A DNA stretch of 64,000 bases from Salvelinus alpinus. Taxonomy: Eukaryota > Chordata > Actinopteri > Salmoniformes > Salmonidae. The stretch lies in assembly GCF_045679555.1 (NCBI RefSeq), contig NC_092122.1, positions 12,451,043 to 12,515,042 on the forward strand. The letters are read 5' to 3'. Positions 10,001 through 22,900 of this stretch are shown here, piece after piece. The translations under genes and the position numbers were made by a program. The notes beneath the pieces are model-generated. The model saw only the letters and a program-made list of their open reading frames with translations. It was not told where the DNA came from and made no database searches. Position 1 is the first letter of the stretch, and every line of letters begins with the position of its first letter.

Positions 10001-12878
10001 GCCACTCACCATTATAACCTCTATGGGGATGGGAACAGGCAGCTTGGCTTTGTATCTATCGTTGATCTCCTTCACTATGAACACCACCACCATGATCAGT
10101 ATGGACGTCACCAGGTCACACACGTTGGTCTTCTCGATCTGGACAAAGATCTTCTCCAGGGTCTGAGGGAGACGTCAGTTAATATTGATGACAGTAATGA
10201 AGAACCAGTTACAGGGTGTGAGAGTTCAGTCAGAGGTCTCTACACCAAGCCATGAAATCTAGCTTTTTCTGAAATTTTGGGGGCACTTGAGGAAGATCTG
10301 TGTAAGATAAGATACAATGAGACACTTGTTAAGCTTATCAACACAGTGTTATTCCTCAGAGCTATAGAAACAGATCAGATATGAGGGATAAGATATGAGG
10401 GAGTTAATGAATATATCTCTGTCATAGCTAAGTCATTGCATATTTGGATATCAGTAGAAAAAAACCATACTGTTGCATTGAAAGACATTTGACCTCATCC
10501 TGTCTCTCTTCCTGGACTTACATAAACGATGGCCAGCGGTCCACTGAGTCCCGGCACCACCAGGCCCAACACGAACTTCAGCTGGGACACCAGGATGTGG
10601 ACGGCAGCCGCGGTGGTGAACCCAGACACCAGCGTGTCTGACAGGTACATGACGATGAAGCCTACCTGCAGCAGACCCATGGCCAGCTGGCAGAGAAGCA
10701 GAGGACTCATGTTAGAATATGGGAGAACCCGTCCATAGATAGAGAGAGGGAGTCATTGTTCATTTTAGATTCAGATTACAGAGAGATATGAGTAATGTAC
10801 AGTACATGAGTGATAATGCTGAGGTAATGATGGTGTTTTACCTGCATTATCCCCATGAGGAAGGTGACAGAGGCGGCCACCATTACTCTCTGCTCGTCGC
10901 TGGTCAGCCCCTCAAACCCAGTGATGTTGACTGGGGGGCCTTCGTCAGGCACAAGCCTCGTCACCACTGCACCCACCATGAGGCTCAGAACAGGGAACGC
11001 CCCTGGAGTGAGTGGGGTGAGGAGAAAGAGAGAAGGAGCAAAGATGAGGATGCAGGGGATGGAACGTGGAGAGGTGGGCAGAGAGAGGGTGGTAAGTACA
11101 GTAAAAAGATGTGATGGCTTGTGATGGTCAGAGCAAAACACTGTACATACTGTACATACACACACACACATGCCCAGTACTTACCTACTGAGATATGTCT
11201 GGAAGTGCCAAGGAAGAAGTAGATGATCACTGGGAAGAAGGCAGTGAAGAGTCCATACCATGGAGGGAGGGAGGCCAGCAGGGAGTATGCCAGACCTGTC
11301 AATCAAACAAAAACAATGAACAACAGTTTACAGTGCATGTTAAATAACTCCACCATAAGTCACTGGAGACTATGACAGCATTCAAGAGTCATCACGATCC
11401 AGATGTTTTAAGTATCTATTGACTTTTCTGTGTGTCAATGCTAGTACTGTGACAATAATGCCTGCTAATAAAGATACGTTACCATCTCTTCTTTCATTAA
11501 ACAACTATTAATAGGTGTCTAAGACCAGATATTGTATTTTAGGTGATACCACTATCGGACCTGATTACCATTCCGTAAAACCATAGTTCATCAATATTGT
11601 TACTTTATTTTCTTTCAGTGATCAAAGTGTATGTTTTTGTGACGTTAATGAGGTCTACAGTTCTTTATCAAATTATTTCTCAAAAAAGTGCTATAGGAAC
11701 TGCTTCGATAGATCTGAAGATGCACACTGGTTGATTGAGGTGGGTTAGAGTGTGGGTATTAGCTTCACCTTGTAGAACAGCTACCAGTCCAGTGCTGACC
11801 CCAGATACAATATCACTCAGAAACCATTCCTTCAGCTGGTAGATTCTCATCCAACCAATGAAAGGTAGCAGAGAGAGCGCTGCGTTCTTAGCGCGCTTGA
11901 GGTCACAACTACAGTTAACACACACACCATTTTTTAGTTAGTCTCCACAGACATTATTTTCTAATAGTTTATAACATCTAAGCATCTTTATGCACAACGT
12001 TTAGACATACAGTATATAGGATGAGAGGGCTTTAAACTAGATGCTTTTGAAGGACACATTACCATATCTTTAAGCAAACTAAAGACAATTAGGGCATCTC
12101 AGGTAAAATGTCATGTGGGCCCACTCATCCACACCAAAGAAAGACTAAACTACTAAAGTGAATTTGAGTGGTAATAACTAGATGAAGGGCTAGATTCAAT
12201 CCGTTCTGTCTTAACCCGAAATAACCGACAACTGCTTAGCAGTTTCATTGTTTTTATTTCAGCAATGTCTGAGATGTAACTGCATTAGAGCTGTCAAATC
12301 AGCAAACGACTTCCGGGAGTTTACCTATCGCGGACATTGCCATTGGATGCGCTGAGTCGCATTAATTATAATCCCAAGCAGCCTTGTTACTGGAATGTGT
12401 GTTGTAATAATCTACACCTCCATTAGGCTGATAGAAATCCTTTTGATTTAGTTTAATTATATTATTTCTATTAGCCTATACTTTATAGTTCTAAACTAAA
12501 TGCGAGTGGGACGGGTGTGGCTTCGTGACAATGACCACAGGAGCAGCCCTTCACCAATTTGATAGCTCTTAATACAGTCACAAGTCTGACACCGCCAAAA
12601 CACCAGCTATGCGGAGTGTCTGCTATCGCCGGTTAACGCTTGATCTGATTGAATCTATACAGAAGTGTTGCATCCATGCACTGCAGCTTATCATAAGGCT
12701 ACCTTCAGTGTTACACAAAACAACAAAAGCAAAACAACAGAAGAAACTTGATGGATTCTTACGTGAAATACTGCTTGACATGGTGCCGCACGGTCTTATG
12801 GTGCCTGTGGATCTTCTCATGTTCGTCTGCGAAGGCGTCCTCTGAGTAGAGTGGCCTGGTGACCACATACTGCTTCAT
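4078..12878 (-). CDS. slc26a3: slc26a3 (DRA-like) chloride/bicarbonate exchanger, 20 coding exons, frameshifted near the 3' end
   Basis: SLC26A3 is an apical epithelial Cl-/HCO3- exchanger with a UraA-like membrane core and a cytosolic STAS domain. Coding exons: 12878-12763, 11908-11769, 11295-11185, 11002-10842, 10686-10522, 10162-10010, 9009-8927, 8832-8685, 8508-8395, 7982-7905, 7627-7532, 7381-7275, 6467-6398, 6279-6187, 5716-5621, 5222-4995, 4887-4833, 4697-4551, 4402-4325, 4104-4078. All have AG acceptors and GT donors with compatible phases. The ATG at 12878 is the first in-frame one after an upstream TGA. Seen: [67 protein letters not shown], and STAS motif [14 protein letters not shown]. 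The last exon encodes VSEPETKF, matching the PDZ-binding ETKF of human DRA and separating it from pendrin. Conceptual length is about 754 residues (human 764). An extra base at 4680-4683 breaks the frame. Confidence 0.93.
4551..4697 (-). other. slc26a3: slc26a3 exon 18 (end of STAS domain) with a 1-bp insertion
   Basis: The exon is 147 bp, whereas the equivalent slc26a4 exon (20588-20443) is 146 bp. The plus strand has four T (4680-4683) where three keep the frame. With three, the exon reads through [18 protein letters not shown] into the PDZ-tail exons. With four, the frame hits TAA at 4668-4666, ten residues after the exon's first codon. Either a homopolymer sequencing or assembly error or a real truncating allele would explain it. 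The intact downstream codons and splice sites favour error or a very recent change. Confidence 0.85.
6511..7175. mobile_element. Foldback DNA element with ~150-bp inverted repeats
   Basis: Position 6511 onward ('ccagggttggggttaattc') is the reverse complement of the end at 7157-7175 ('gaattaactccaaacctgg'). The match continues imperfectly for about 150 bp each side, including 'cccacaggaagca' and 'aaaggaagtaNaattgaatt'. The middle has no transposase. It lies in the slc26a3 intron between exons 7381-7275 and 6467-6398. Confidence 0.75.
9298..9556. mobile_element. MITE, complete copy of the AAGGGTTC family
   Basis: Terminal inverted repeats 'acactcttagaaaaaaggg' and '...tttctaagagtgt' enclose tandem 'ggttccaggtagaac'-like words. 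It is in the slc26a3 intron between exons 10162-10010 and 9009-8927. Confidence 0.8.
9735..9877. mobile_element. MITE, shorter copy of the AAGGGTTC family
   Basis: It begins 'tctcttagaagaaaaggtg' and ends 'cttttttctaagagttt', with 'ggttcttcggctgtccccgt' inside. It lies about 180 bp from the complete copy in the same intron, so this may be two insertions or an old local duplication. Confidence 0.65.
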
Positions 12879-13429
12879 CTTTACCCTCTTCTTCTCGTTG
12901 AGTGGTGCGGCACCTGTTCCTCACCGGGTCTCTGAGACCCATCAATCACATTTTAGTACAGGTTCCTGTCATATCTTTCCCTCCTGCCTTTGAAAGTACC
13001 TTGACACAGACAATTACTGTGGAGCTGCTGCACAACAAAGGTGCAACTACAGTCACACACTAACTAACTACATCAGCCTGTGCCATTAGTGTCACAGCTC
13101 TGTGCTGTCCAGTGGACCAGCTGCGACTGGCATGGCTGGGCAGGGCCTGTACTGCCTGTCAGCTTTGACCAGGTTAGAGTGGTCTGGGTTAAATAAGGGT
13201 TGTGATACCATTATAATACACGGGAGAACTAGGAAAGGTTGTCCTATATTACAAAGAGTTTTAACTAAAGGTAATACGAACAAAGAAAGTGTTAGGTCAC
13301 CAACTGCCACATCCAGATATCAGATGGAAAGATAGAAAGTAGCCTACTGTAAGTATCTTAATCGATCTATATTTAATAGTAATAAATGATAAGCAAGGTA
13401 CTAGAATAATACATAACACTAACTCTTAC

Positions 13430-13520
13430 CTTACTAGTTTATCTGTGTACGCAGCTTCAGTGTATCCAAACTTTGCCTGTCTTTCTGTCTCTTTCTCTCC
13501 GCACAGAGGAACACCCTGAG
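13430..13520 (-). other. slc26a3: Candidate 5' noncoding exon of slc26a3
   Basis: On the minus strand a good splice donor (AAG|GTAAGAG) ends at 13430, upstream of the coding start at 12878. The sequence before it is GA-rich and not an obvious repeat. The transcription start and the matching acceptor are not defined, so this is a suggestion from splice-site quality and position only. Confidence 0.3.
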
Positions 13521-14612
13521 ATTATCTGGGACCCTTGGAAATGTTGCCATACATAAATCCTCTCTACCGGGTTGCTTATCGTTCTTAACTGTAATTATTA
13601 ACAGCAATTATGATGCAGTCGTCACACGCCAGCCCTGCCTTATCCTTGACCATTGTTCTTATTGATAAATGCCCTGGCACAGTGCCTCAACTTTCAATGA
13701 TGACTGAGTGTGTCTGAGATCCCCACTTATGGGCAGGGTGGGGAGGACTGGACAGTGGTCGTGGCTGTACACTGGAGATCAGTGGACGTTTCGTGGTAGA
13801 GGTTCAGGTTCAAGGTTGAGGTTAAACATGGATGAATATGATGAGGGGTAGCAGTACTACTATACAATAATATCCCGCTCTCAACTTTCAAACTGGCTAA
13901 TGTTGTGAGATTCATTGTAGCGACACAGAAGGGATATTACTGTTCATCTGGGGTTGGGGTGTCAGTGCAGGGGATGTCTTGTTGTACTTAACAGTAGGTC
14001 TTACATGAAGCCTATCTAAAGCACACATCTGAAGAAATTCAAGAATAACAATGTAAAAATATAATAGTAATTGTTTTGTCCGGACTGTTATGGCCCAATT
14101 TCATCATATCTACAGTACATGCTGACCCCTTGTGTCAAACAAAGGCCTACAGCATACCTATTTGCAGCCTATCTATATACACCATACATCAGGGGTCCTT
14201 AATTACATTCAGACACAGGACTATTTATTCTTGAGTGAATGGTCGGGGGCCTGGAACATAGTCATAAATAATTTGTACACTGCAAATTTACCCAAAGAAG
14301 CCCAAACAGATTTAGTATTTGACAAAAACAGAATCATTTCAAACCTTGATTACATTGGGATACGATCACATATGCCTCTCTATTTATGCATGGGAATACT
14401 TGGGAACAGATTTCCTAACCACAGGCGGAATGAAATATGAAAACATATTATATTGACCCAGATCTTGTTGCGTGACCAGTTGATAAGCTACAGGTATCTC
14501 TGCTTTATGTTATCATCACAGTTTTATCACAGCAAAATAGTACATGTTTTTGTTGGCTTTCAATGCTGCATTCCAGTCAAGTGAAAATAGCATGTCTGTG
14601 GGAATGACCTCA

Positions 14613-14615
<3 letters not shown>

Positions 14616-14669
<54 letters not shown>
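14616..14669. repeat. (TG)n microsatellite
   Basis: About 50 bp of uninterrupted TG dinucleotides between the two SLC26 genes. Confidence 0.95.
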
Positions 14670-14671
<2 letters not shown>

Positions 14672-15185
14672 AGTATGTGCATGTGTGTGGAGGGCAAGGT
14701 TACTTAATTCTCTGTTTTTCTTGTATATTTATGACTTACAGTACCCGAAGAAACATATTTGGGGTGTATGTTTCACAGGTTGATGTTTATTGTCATGAAT
14801 ATTGCCCTGAAGTCAGAACCGAGCGATTTCCTCTAGATGGGCAAGCTGCAAAGTCAAAATTGTCTATATTGTAAAAATCCATGAAAACAAAAATTATATT
14901 TTTGGTCTTAATTTAAGGTTATGGTTAGGCATTACTGTTAGCAGTGTGGTTGAGGTTAGGGTTAAGGTTATGGTTAGGTTTCAAATCTGATTGTATGACT
15001 TTGCGACTTTGCCAGCTAGTGACCACTAGTGCCTCCAGAACAAAAAACGCTAATCTGCGTCTGTTTTGACCTGCTCATGTTTTTGTTTATATTTAATCAA
15101 GATAGTCTCCTAAATCAAAAGAAGCACATCCTCATATTAACATGATTAATTGTTGCTGCCTCGTCATGCTATTATGTTCTGTTTG

Positions 15186-15560
15186 TGTAACGGTTTTCTT
15201 CCTGGGATGAAGGAGAGGACCAAAACGCAGCGCGGCTAGTGTTCAACATATTTAATAAAGAATGTGTGAACACTACAAACAACAAAAACAATAAATGTGA
15301 AAACCGAAAACAGTCCTATCTGGTGCAGAACACAAACACAGAGACAGGAAACAATCACCCACAAAATCCCAACACAAAACAAGCCTCCTATATATGATTC
15401 TCAATCAGGGACAACGATTGACAGCTGCCTCTGATTGAGAACCATATTAGGCTGGACACAGAAACAGACAAACTAGACACACATAGAATTCCCACCCAGC
15501 TCACGTCCTGACCAACACTAAACAAGCAAAACACATAAGAACTCTGGTCAGGACGTTACA
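15186..15560 (-). mobile_element. Solo LTR, 375 bp, with GTTTG target duplication
   Basis: The segment starts TGTAACGG and ends CGTTACA. It is flanked on both sides by the 5-bp direct repeat GTTTG (15181-15185 and 15561-15565). Its inside ('atgattctcaatcaggg...ctgattgagaaccatat') is the reverse complement of the LTR body at 41072-41547, so it belongs to the same or a sister family in minus orientation. No internal region remains, as expected after LTR-LTR recombination. Confidence 0.85.
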
Positions 15561-16176
15561 GTTTGTTATAGATCGGGCCTTTGTTCTTCAAGGCTTTGAC
15601 ATGTGTGTTGTCAGATTTCTAATGGCCGATGAAGGCTGGATCGCTCCGTTAATGACTCCAAGGACAAACAGTTTCCACTGACTCCCTATTACTGCCCTTT
15701 CCACTCATAAAGGCAGATTAAAGAAAAGAACGGTCTCTCACAGAGTAAGGTGAGCTGAGTGACTTGGTTGTGACCTATTTTGACAGTGATGTGATTGAGG
15801 TATGTGATTTAGGTATGTGAAGAATTACTAATATAACTGTTTAATAACTATTTGTGATGGTCTGTTTGCATTTTAGGTTTTTGTGTGTAGGTTCTTGCAA
15901 CTATGTAAGTAATTTAAAAGTACAAATATTGTTGATTCGTCATATATGAATACAATTGGCTTGTACGACAGTACAATAAAGTACATTAAATAAAGTACAA
16001 TAAATAAAGTACAATAAATAAACATGTCTCATATATGAATGAACATACCTTTCCATGTATCATTTAGTGAGTATTCAAATAGTCTGTAAATCATTAAATC
16101 AATTAATCACTCCTGATATGAGCTTGGCATGGCCTACACAACATAATAATAACTATAGAACAACCAATAAACAGTG

Positions 16177-16546
16177 TGTAGCGCTTATCGTCTGGAGGAG
16201 AAGAAGAGGACCAAGGTGCAGCGTGGTAAGTGTTCATATAATTTAATAAAATATGCAACACTAAACAAAACAAAACAACAAACGCACAGTCCTGAAGGGT
16301 GACACAAACACTAAACCGGAAACAACCACCCACAAACACAGGTGGGAACAGGCTACCTAAATATGATTCTCAATCAGAGACAATGATAGACAGCTGCCTC
16401 TGATTGAGAACCATATCAGGCCAAACACACAGAAATACAACACAAGGACAACATAGAACACCAGACATAGAATGCCCACCCAAACTCACGCCCTGACCAA
16501 CCAAAACCAGATCCATAAAAAGGATCTCTAAGGTCAGGACGTGACA
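16177..16546 (-). mobile_element. Solo LTR, 370 bp, with CAGTG target duplication
   Basis: It runs from TGTAGCGC to CGTGACA, flanked by CAGTG at 16172-16176 and 16547-16551. It shares with the neighbouring solo LTR and the 41-kb element the paired 'ctcaatcagagacaa' and 'ctctgattgagaaccatat' segments. It is in minus orientation, only 0.6 kb from the first solo LTR. Confidence 0.85.
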
Positions 16547-17450
16547 CAGTGCGATAGTATTCAGCAGAGAAAACTGAGAACCTTTAACATTGTGATGATA
16601 AACACTTGGGCTTGGGAGAGAAACTTAGCAAAACAACGATGTATGTCAGGTTGTCCCCAGGAACAGGTTCCATATGGGAGAATCCTAGCAACTATAGCAC
16701 CTACTAGAATGTGCTGAAGATTAAGGGTGTTTCTACAACGTAGACTTTAAAGCCAAGTAATAAATATCTACAGTCACAACCACCGGTGGAGATTAGAACA
16801 CAATAAGCCCATCTTCAAGACAGAATTATTTAACAATCTCACACCCAAGACATGGTTTATAAAGTTAACAGTTGCTGTTAAATATGAATTACTGATAATA
16901 TAATCATAATTTTCATCGTGATGCCATGAAAGCAGATCCGGTGATAGATGCTCTAAGCCCCATTGATACCTGGCACTGACATGAGTCCTTTGTTCTGATC
17001 TTGTCAACATTCTGATTGTGCCCATATTTCCAGAAATGTGTCTACACATGTCATTAAAATATGTCTGTTACCTGTCCCCTGTGTCTGCATTGTGACCAAA
17101 TGTTCTGGTTCCTTCCTTTATGTAAATGATTTTACAGCTATTCTTTCAAAATGCTAATCATTTATTTATTGTTGGACACATATTGATGTAATCAGTCAAC
17201 GGTGCCACCTGTCAATGATTTCATAGGGCGGGAAAAATTATGATTACATTGTTTCTGTCCAGATCTGTCTACACTTGTAAGATACCCAGACCCAATGTGT
17301 GTCTGACTACCAGAGGTGGACAGGATGATATGATCACAATCAGATCACAATGTGTCTTTTGATTTTCTACACCTGTCTAAAAAATGTGGGCACAAACAGA
17401 ACTTAGACAAGATCAGGACAAAGCTAGAACCAGGTATAAATGCGGCTATC

Positions 17451-17865
17451 TGTCACGCCCTGACCTTAGTTATCTTTGTTTTCTTTATTATTTTGGTTAG
17501 GTCAGGGTGTGACGAGGGTGGCATGTGTGTTTTTTGTCTTGTCTAGGGGTTTTATATATCTATGGAGTTTTGGTATTGTATAGGGTTTATGTATGTCTAG
17601 GTGTGTGTAGTTAGTCTAGGCATATGTAGGTCTATGGTGGCTTAGATTGGTTCCCAATCAGAGGCAGCTGTTGATCGTTGTCTCTGATTGGGGATCCTAT
17701 TTAGGTTGCCATTTCCAGTTTAGTTTGTGGGTTATTGTCTTTGTGAAGTTGCATGTATGCACTCTTTGTTTATAGCAGTCACGTTTTGTGTTTATTCGTC
17801 GTTCATTAAAAGTATGTATTCACATCACGCTGCGCTTTGGTCTCCTCACTACAACAATCGTGACA
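17451..17865 (+). mobile_element. Solo LTR, 415 bp, with CTATC target duplication
   Basis: It starts TGTCACGCCCTGACC and ends CAATCGTGACA. It is flanked by CTATC at 17446-17450 and 17866-17870. It has a TATTTAGG box followed by 'tttgtgggttattgtc', the same promoter and start arrangement as the full element at 41072-44212. This is the opposite orientation to the two other solo LTRs. Confidence 0.87.
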
Positions 17866-19840
17866 CTATCGTTTCACAATCATTAAGAATGGAGCAACCT
17901 GTACATACTGAAACAGTAACCTGCTTATAGATAGAACACCTTGATCTAAATAGATACAACAGTCAAATAGTGAGGTAGTTGCTCACTGAAATAGACCGAA
18001 TCTGATAAAAAGGTGTGTGTGAGTCTTACAGTAGTGACTACGTTAGTGACTGAACGGAAAGCAATACGTATTTTTAAAGCTGGCTTTACACTACTCAACC
18101 CACTGTACAAGTTCTTGCCTCTCCCATCTAGTAAGACTGTACTCCCCCAAGTGATAAAATGAAATATAACTCTTAAAAACAAGTGTTGAATATACCTTAT
18201 TTGAGAAACATGTTCAGACTCACTAAGCCACTGTAGTCCAATGTGGTGAAGATTGAATGCCGTTTGTGTGTGTGTGTAAAGAGAATGTGTACCTACGGTG
18301 ATATATGCCTTTACACAGTGCTTCAGTAGGCGCCAGATTTGAAAGCAAAGTAAACATCGTCCCACAGTTAGTAACACAGCACTATCAAGCTTACTTCACA
18401 CTAACCCACACAGGAACATCAGGGGAAAACTAGGGCCGTAATCTGCACAAACAATTCATACCTCGCACATGGCCAGAGGCAGATAAGGATATTTTGATTG
18501 ACTGGGAAAGGAAATATGACATTAAATGTAATATGCCACAAAGCTTTAAATGCTTGCAGTCCATATTTAGACATGATTAAAAGAAAAACAACTTTACAGT
18601 TCTGCTCTTGGTATTGCTAGTACACATTTTTTACAACAGTCTAGTCTGCCTTTTATTGCAGAGTTGATGGCTGAGAACGCAACGTTGCATCATTCATCTT
18701 AATGGCCTTAATAAAAAACAAACAACCAAACCCTTTAAACCAAAGAGGAAGAAGCGAAGCAAAAGGTTTTACTCCGCCAAAAATCTGTCCCTGAAAATAA
18801 ACCAATGAAGTGAGGAATTTGTGTATCGAATTTGGTCAACAAAAAATAGAATTGATAATTTGCTACGTGACGCTTATTTGATTGAATAGAAGTTTCATAA
18901 TGGTTAGAATGCAAGCTACGCAAAAACAACTTTATATCGGAGTTGTGCCTGTTGTCAGAGATAGATAGACTCATCATGGATATTAGTATGGACATTGCCA
19001 TTGAGGGCTTTCACCATTTTACAGTAATCAACTGGGTGGGGATTCCTACGAGTTGGGTTGCCTGGCTACCCAAACTCCTTGCTCCAGCCAAACGCTTACT
19101 CCACGCCCATGGATGTTATTTTCTTCTCTGAAAAAAATTGACTACTTTAAAATGGAGATAGCTTCAATGGCGCTGCCCATGCTGGTACAGACGCTATGAT
19201 TGCACAGATACAAAGATGACTTTTCTATCTATCTCTATGGCCTGTTGTTCACACACTTATCTACTCTCTCATTGGCTAGAATGGTCTCACCTGATCTCGC
19301 CGCCTTCTGCCTGCCTTCCATCTTTGAGGACAAGTATTTCTATTGTTAGAGCAGTCACTTGAATATCTTGTCAATATAATAGACAATCTTTGTTTAAACA
19401 CACTTCAACTCTTCCTGTATGACATCACTTCCTGTGCAGGGGATGGGTTGAGGAGAAGAAGTCTGTGAAGGGATCTGGGATGTAGTACCACTCTTGTTTC
19501 TGGACAAATAAAACAGAAGTGTCTCTTCTTCCCTCTTCCAGGTTTAGCCGAGGTCCTCTGATGTCCCTTCCGCCGCACGGGAGTGCCCATCTCGGGAGGG
19601 AGGAAACTGAGTGTTTATAACACAGATCAACTGCGACTGCACGGATGAGCAGGACTTCTGTGTTTATAAATTTGTTCTTCTGAAAGCCCTCGACACATAC
19701 ACAAACAATGGTCCTGTTGTTGAAATGCGCACAAGGAAAAGGACATGCATAACTCCTGTTGTTGTTTTTCCCTATTTATATTATTACACTTGTAAAGGAG
19801 AAGGGCCTTGACATAGCAGAGAGTTTACAATAATACAAAT
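17866..19840. other. Intergenic between slc26a3 promoter side and slc26a4 3' end
   Basis: No gene is recognisable in either strand; the short ORFs have no domain signature. The sequence is AT-rich with ordinary low-complexity patches. Confidence 0.5.
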
Positions 19841-19843
19841 CAG

Positions 19844-19849
19844 TTTATT
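19844..19849 (-). terminator. slc26a4: Candidate polyadenylation signal of slc26a4
   Basis: AATAAA on the minus strand, about 100 bp beyond the proposed slc26a4 stop. Spacing and position fit, but there is no transcript evidence. Confidence 0.45.
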
Positions 19850-19953
19850 ATTCATTGATATAATTAAGACACTTTACGGTTGTTAAAGAGAGATATCAAT
19901 GATCGGCTGCCTCAAATCACCCTCTTAGTCCACTCCAAAGTCCAAAGTTACAC

Positions 19954-22900
19954 TCAGTTGGCTAAGAGCAGCTTCCCCTGAGTTTGAGCCGTAGTCTGGG
20001 GAAAATCCATTGTCAGTGTCCCCTGATTTGACCGTGGTCCCTTATGGAAAGTAATTTATACTGGTTGATCCTCCGTTCACAGAGAACACAGATACAGGGT
20101 CAGCTCTTCTGCGTATCTGTGTTAGTTGGAGAGTCCATGGATTGCCTATGGATGAGCAGAGAGTCTCGGATGAATAATGGACAACATTATGGCTGTCAAA
20201 CATTCTGATGTGATTGACAATAAAAGAGAATGGAGTGATGAAAATAGTTCTCACTCTATGCTGGTTGTCATAGGTCTCAATCAGGTCCTCTTCCTCAGTG
20301 AAAGGCGGTGGCTCCTTGCAATCCTGCATTAGAGAAAGCTGGGCACAGACAAAGACAAGATGGCTAGGTTAATAGTCTTTAGTCAGTTGTTTGAGCATCA
20401 ATTCAAATCAGAGAATAAACCACTGATTTCCGGGTCCCTCACCCCCTCAACCATGGCATCCTGCATGCTCCCATTGGCTGTCTCCAGTTTGATGAAGAGG
20501 ATGGCGTCGTGGACAGAGAGAAAGAGGAGATCTCGTGTCACCTCCTCATCGAAGAAGGCCAAGGCTTCCATTTTCCGTACAATTTCATCTGGAGTGTTAG
20601 ATGCCAGTTAGAGAGACCAATAACAACAGCAAAGAACCCAATGCAGAAGGCAGAGCTGTCCAGTGCTGAAACAGACTGGCACAGACACCACCAGTTATCA
20701 GAATGTGAACCTCCAAGGCCAACCAAACACAACCATTATTATGGTTATTATTATTATTTTAGGGCGGCAGGTAGCCTAGTGGTTAGAGCATTGGGCCAGT
20801 AACCAAAAGGTTGCAGGATCGAAACCCCGAGCTGACAAGGTAAAAATCTGCCATTCTGCCCCTGAACAAGGCAGTTAACCCACTGTTCCCCAGTAGGCTG
20901 TCATTGTAAATAAGAATTTGTTCTCAACTGACTTGCCTAGTTAAATAAAGGTAAAATATGACATGGACATTTTGATAGTACAATCTGCTTTTAGTTCATT
21001 CTAATCCGCTTGGCAGCATTGAACAAACATTTCACAGCAGAATTCTTTGTAAGAAAGTGATAGCACTGTCCCAATAACACTGTTTACTATGCTCAAGACT
21101 TTAAATAGTGACATATACTGTATTTTTTTATCCCAAACCGTACCGTCACAGCCTGCGATGTAGACATTGACTCCGATGCGTAGGAACTCTTTAATGACCT
21201 GTAGAGGACAGAGATATTTTAAGTAGTATTCTGAGGTTGTTGAACCGGGGAGAACCACCCTCCTCAGTGAATTTCAAAAGAATAAAAATAGAGAAACATT
21301 AAAAAAAGTTCTCCTTTTTACATAAAACTATACTAAAAGTTTTGAGAACGACACAAATATTAATTTTCACAAAGTTTGCTGCTTCAGTGTCTTTAGATAT
21401 TTTTGTCAGATGTTACTATGGAATACTGAAGTATAATTACAAGCATTTCATAAGTGTCTAAGGCTTTTATTGACAATTACATGAAGTTGATGCAAAGAGT
21501 CAATATTTGCAGTGTTGACCCTTGCATCCTCCCTGGCATGCTGTCAATTAACTTCTGGGCCACATCCTGACTGTTGGCAGCCCATTCTTGCATAATCAAT
21601 GCTTGGAGTTTGTCAGAATTTGTAGGTTTTTGTTTGTCCACCCGCCTCTTGAGGATTGACCAGAAGTTCTCAATGGGATTAAGGTCTGGGGAGTTTCCTG
21701 GCCATGGACCCAAAATATTGATGTTTTGTTCCCCGAGCCACTTAGTTATCACTTTTGACTTATGGCAAGGTGCTCCATCATGCTGGAAAAGGCATTGTTC
21801 GTCACCAAACTGTTCCTGGATAGTTGGGAGAAGTTGCTCTCGGAGGATGTGTTGGTACCATTCTTTATTCATGGCTGTGTTGTTAGGCAAAATTGTGAGT
21901 GAGCCCACTCCCTTGGCCGAGAAGCAACCCCACACATGAATGGTCTCAGGATGCTTTACTGTTGGCATGACACAAGACTGATGCTAGCGCTCACCTTGTC
22001 TTCTCCGGACAAGCTTTTTTCCGGATGCCGCAAACAATCGGATAGGGGATTCATCAGAGAAAATGACTTTACCCCAGTCCTCAGCAGTCCAATCCCTGTA
22101 CCTTTTGCAGAATATCAGTCTGTCCCTGATGTTTTTCCTGGAGAGAAGTGGCTTCTTTTCTGCCCTTCTTGACACCAGGCCATCGTCCAAAAGTCTTCGC
22201 CTCACTGTACGTGCAGATGCACTCACATCTATCTGCTGCCATTCCTGAGCAAGCTCTGTACTGGTGGTGCCCTGATCCCGCAGCTGAATCAACTTTAGGA
22301 GACGGTCCTGGCGCTTGCTGGACTTTCTTGGGTGCCTTGAAGCCTTCTTCACAATAATTCAACCGCTCTCCTTGAAGTTCTTGACAATCTGATAAATGGT
22401 TGATTTAGGTGCAATCTTACTGGCAGCAATATCCTTGCCTGTGAAGCCCTTTATGTGCAAAGCAATGATGACGGCACGTGTTTCCTTGCAGGTAACCATG
22501 GTTGACAGAGGAAGAACAAGGATTCCAAGCACCACCCTCTTTTTGAAGCTTCCAGTCTGTTATTCGAACTCAATCAGCATGACAGAGTGATCTCCAGCCT
22601 TGTCCTCGTCAACACTCACACCTGTGTTAACGAGAGAATCACTGACATGATGTCAGCTGGTCCTTTTGTGGCAGGGCTGAAATGCAGTGGAAATGTTTTT
22701 GGGGGATTCAGTTCATTTGTATGGCAAAGAGGGACTTTGCAATTAATTGCAATTCATCTGATCGCTCTTCATAACATTCTGGAGTATATGCAAATTGCCA
22801 TCATACAAACTGAGGCAGCAGACTTTGTGAAAATTAATATTTGTGTCATTCTCAAAACTTTTGGTCACGACTGTACAGTAGCATCAACAGCCAGAAGACA

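Noticed and set aside
10444-11124. Plus-strand ORFs over slc26a3 exons (also at 4999, 7296, 24441, 31137)
   Set aside because: These are antisense shadows of SLC26 exons, whose minus-strand frames have splice sites and family motifs.
14918-14982. TTAGGG-like 'gttagggttaaggttatggttagg' stretch as an interstitial telomere
   Set aside because: Units are irregular and few; it looks like a simple repeat common in fish DNA.
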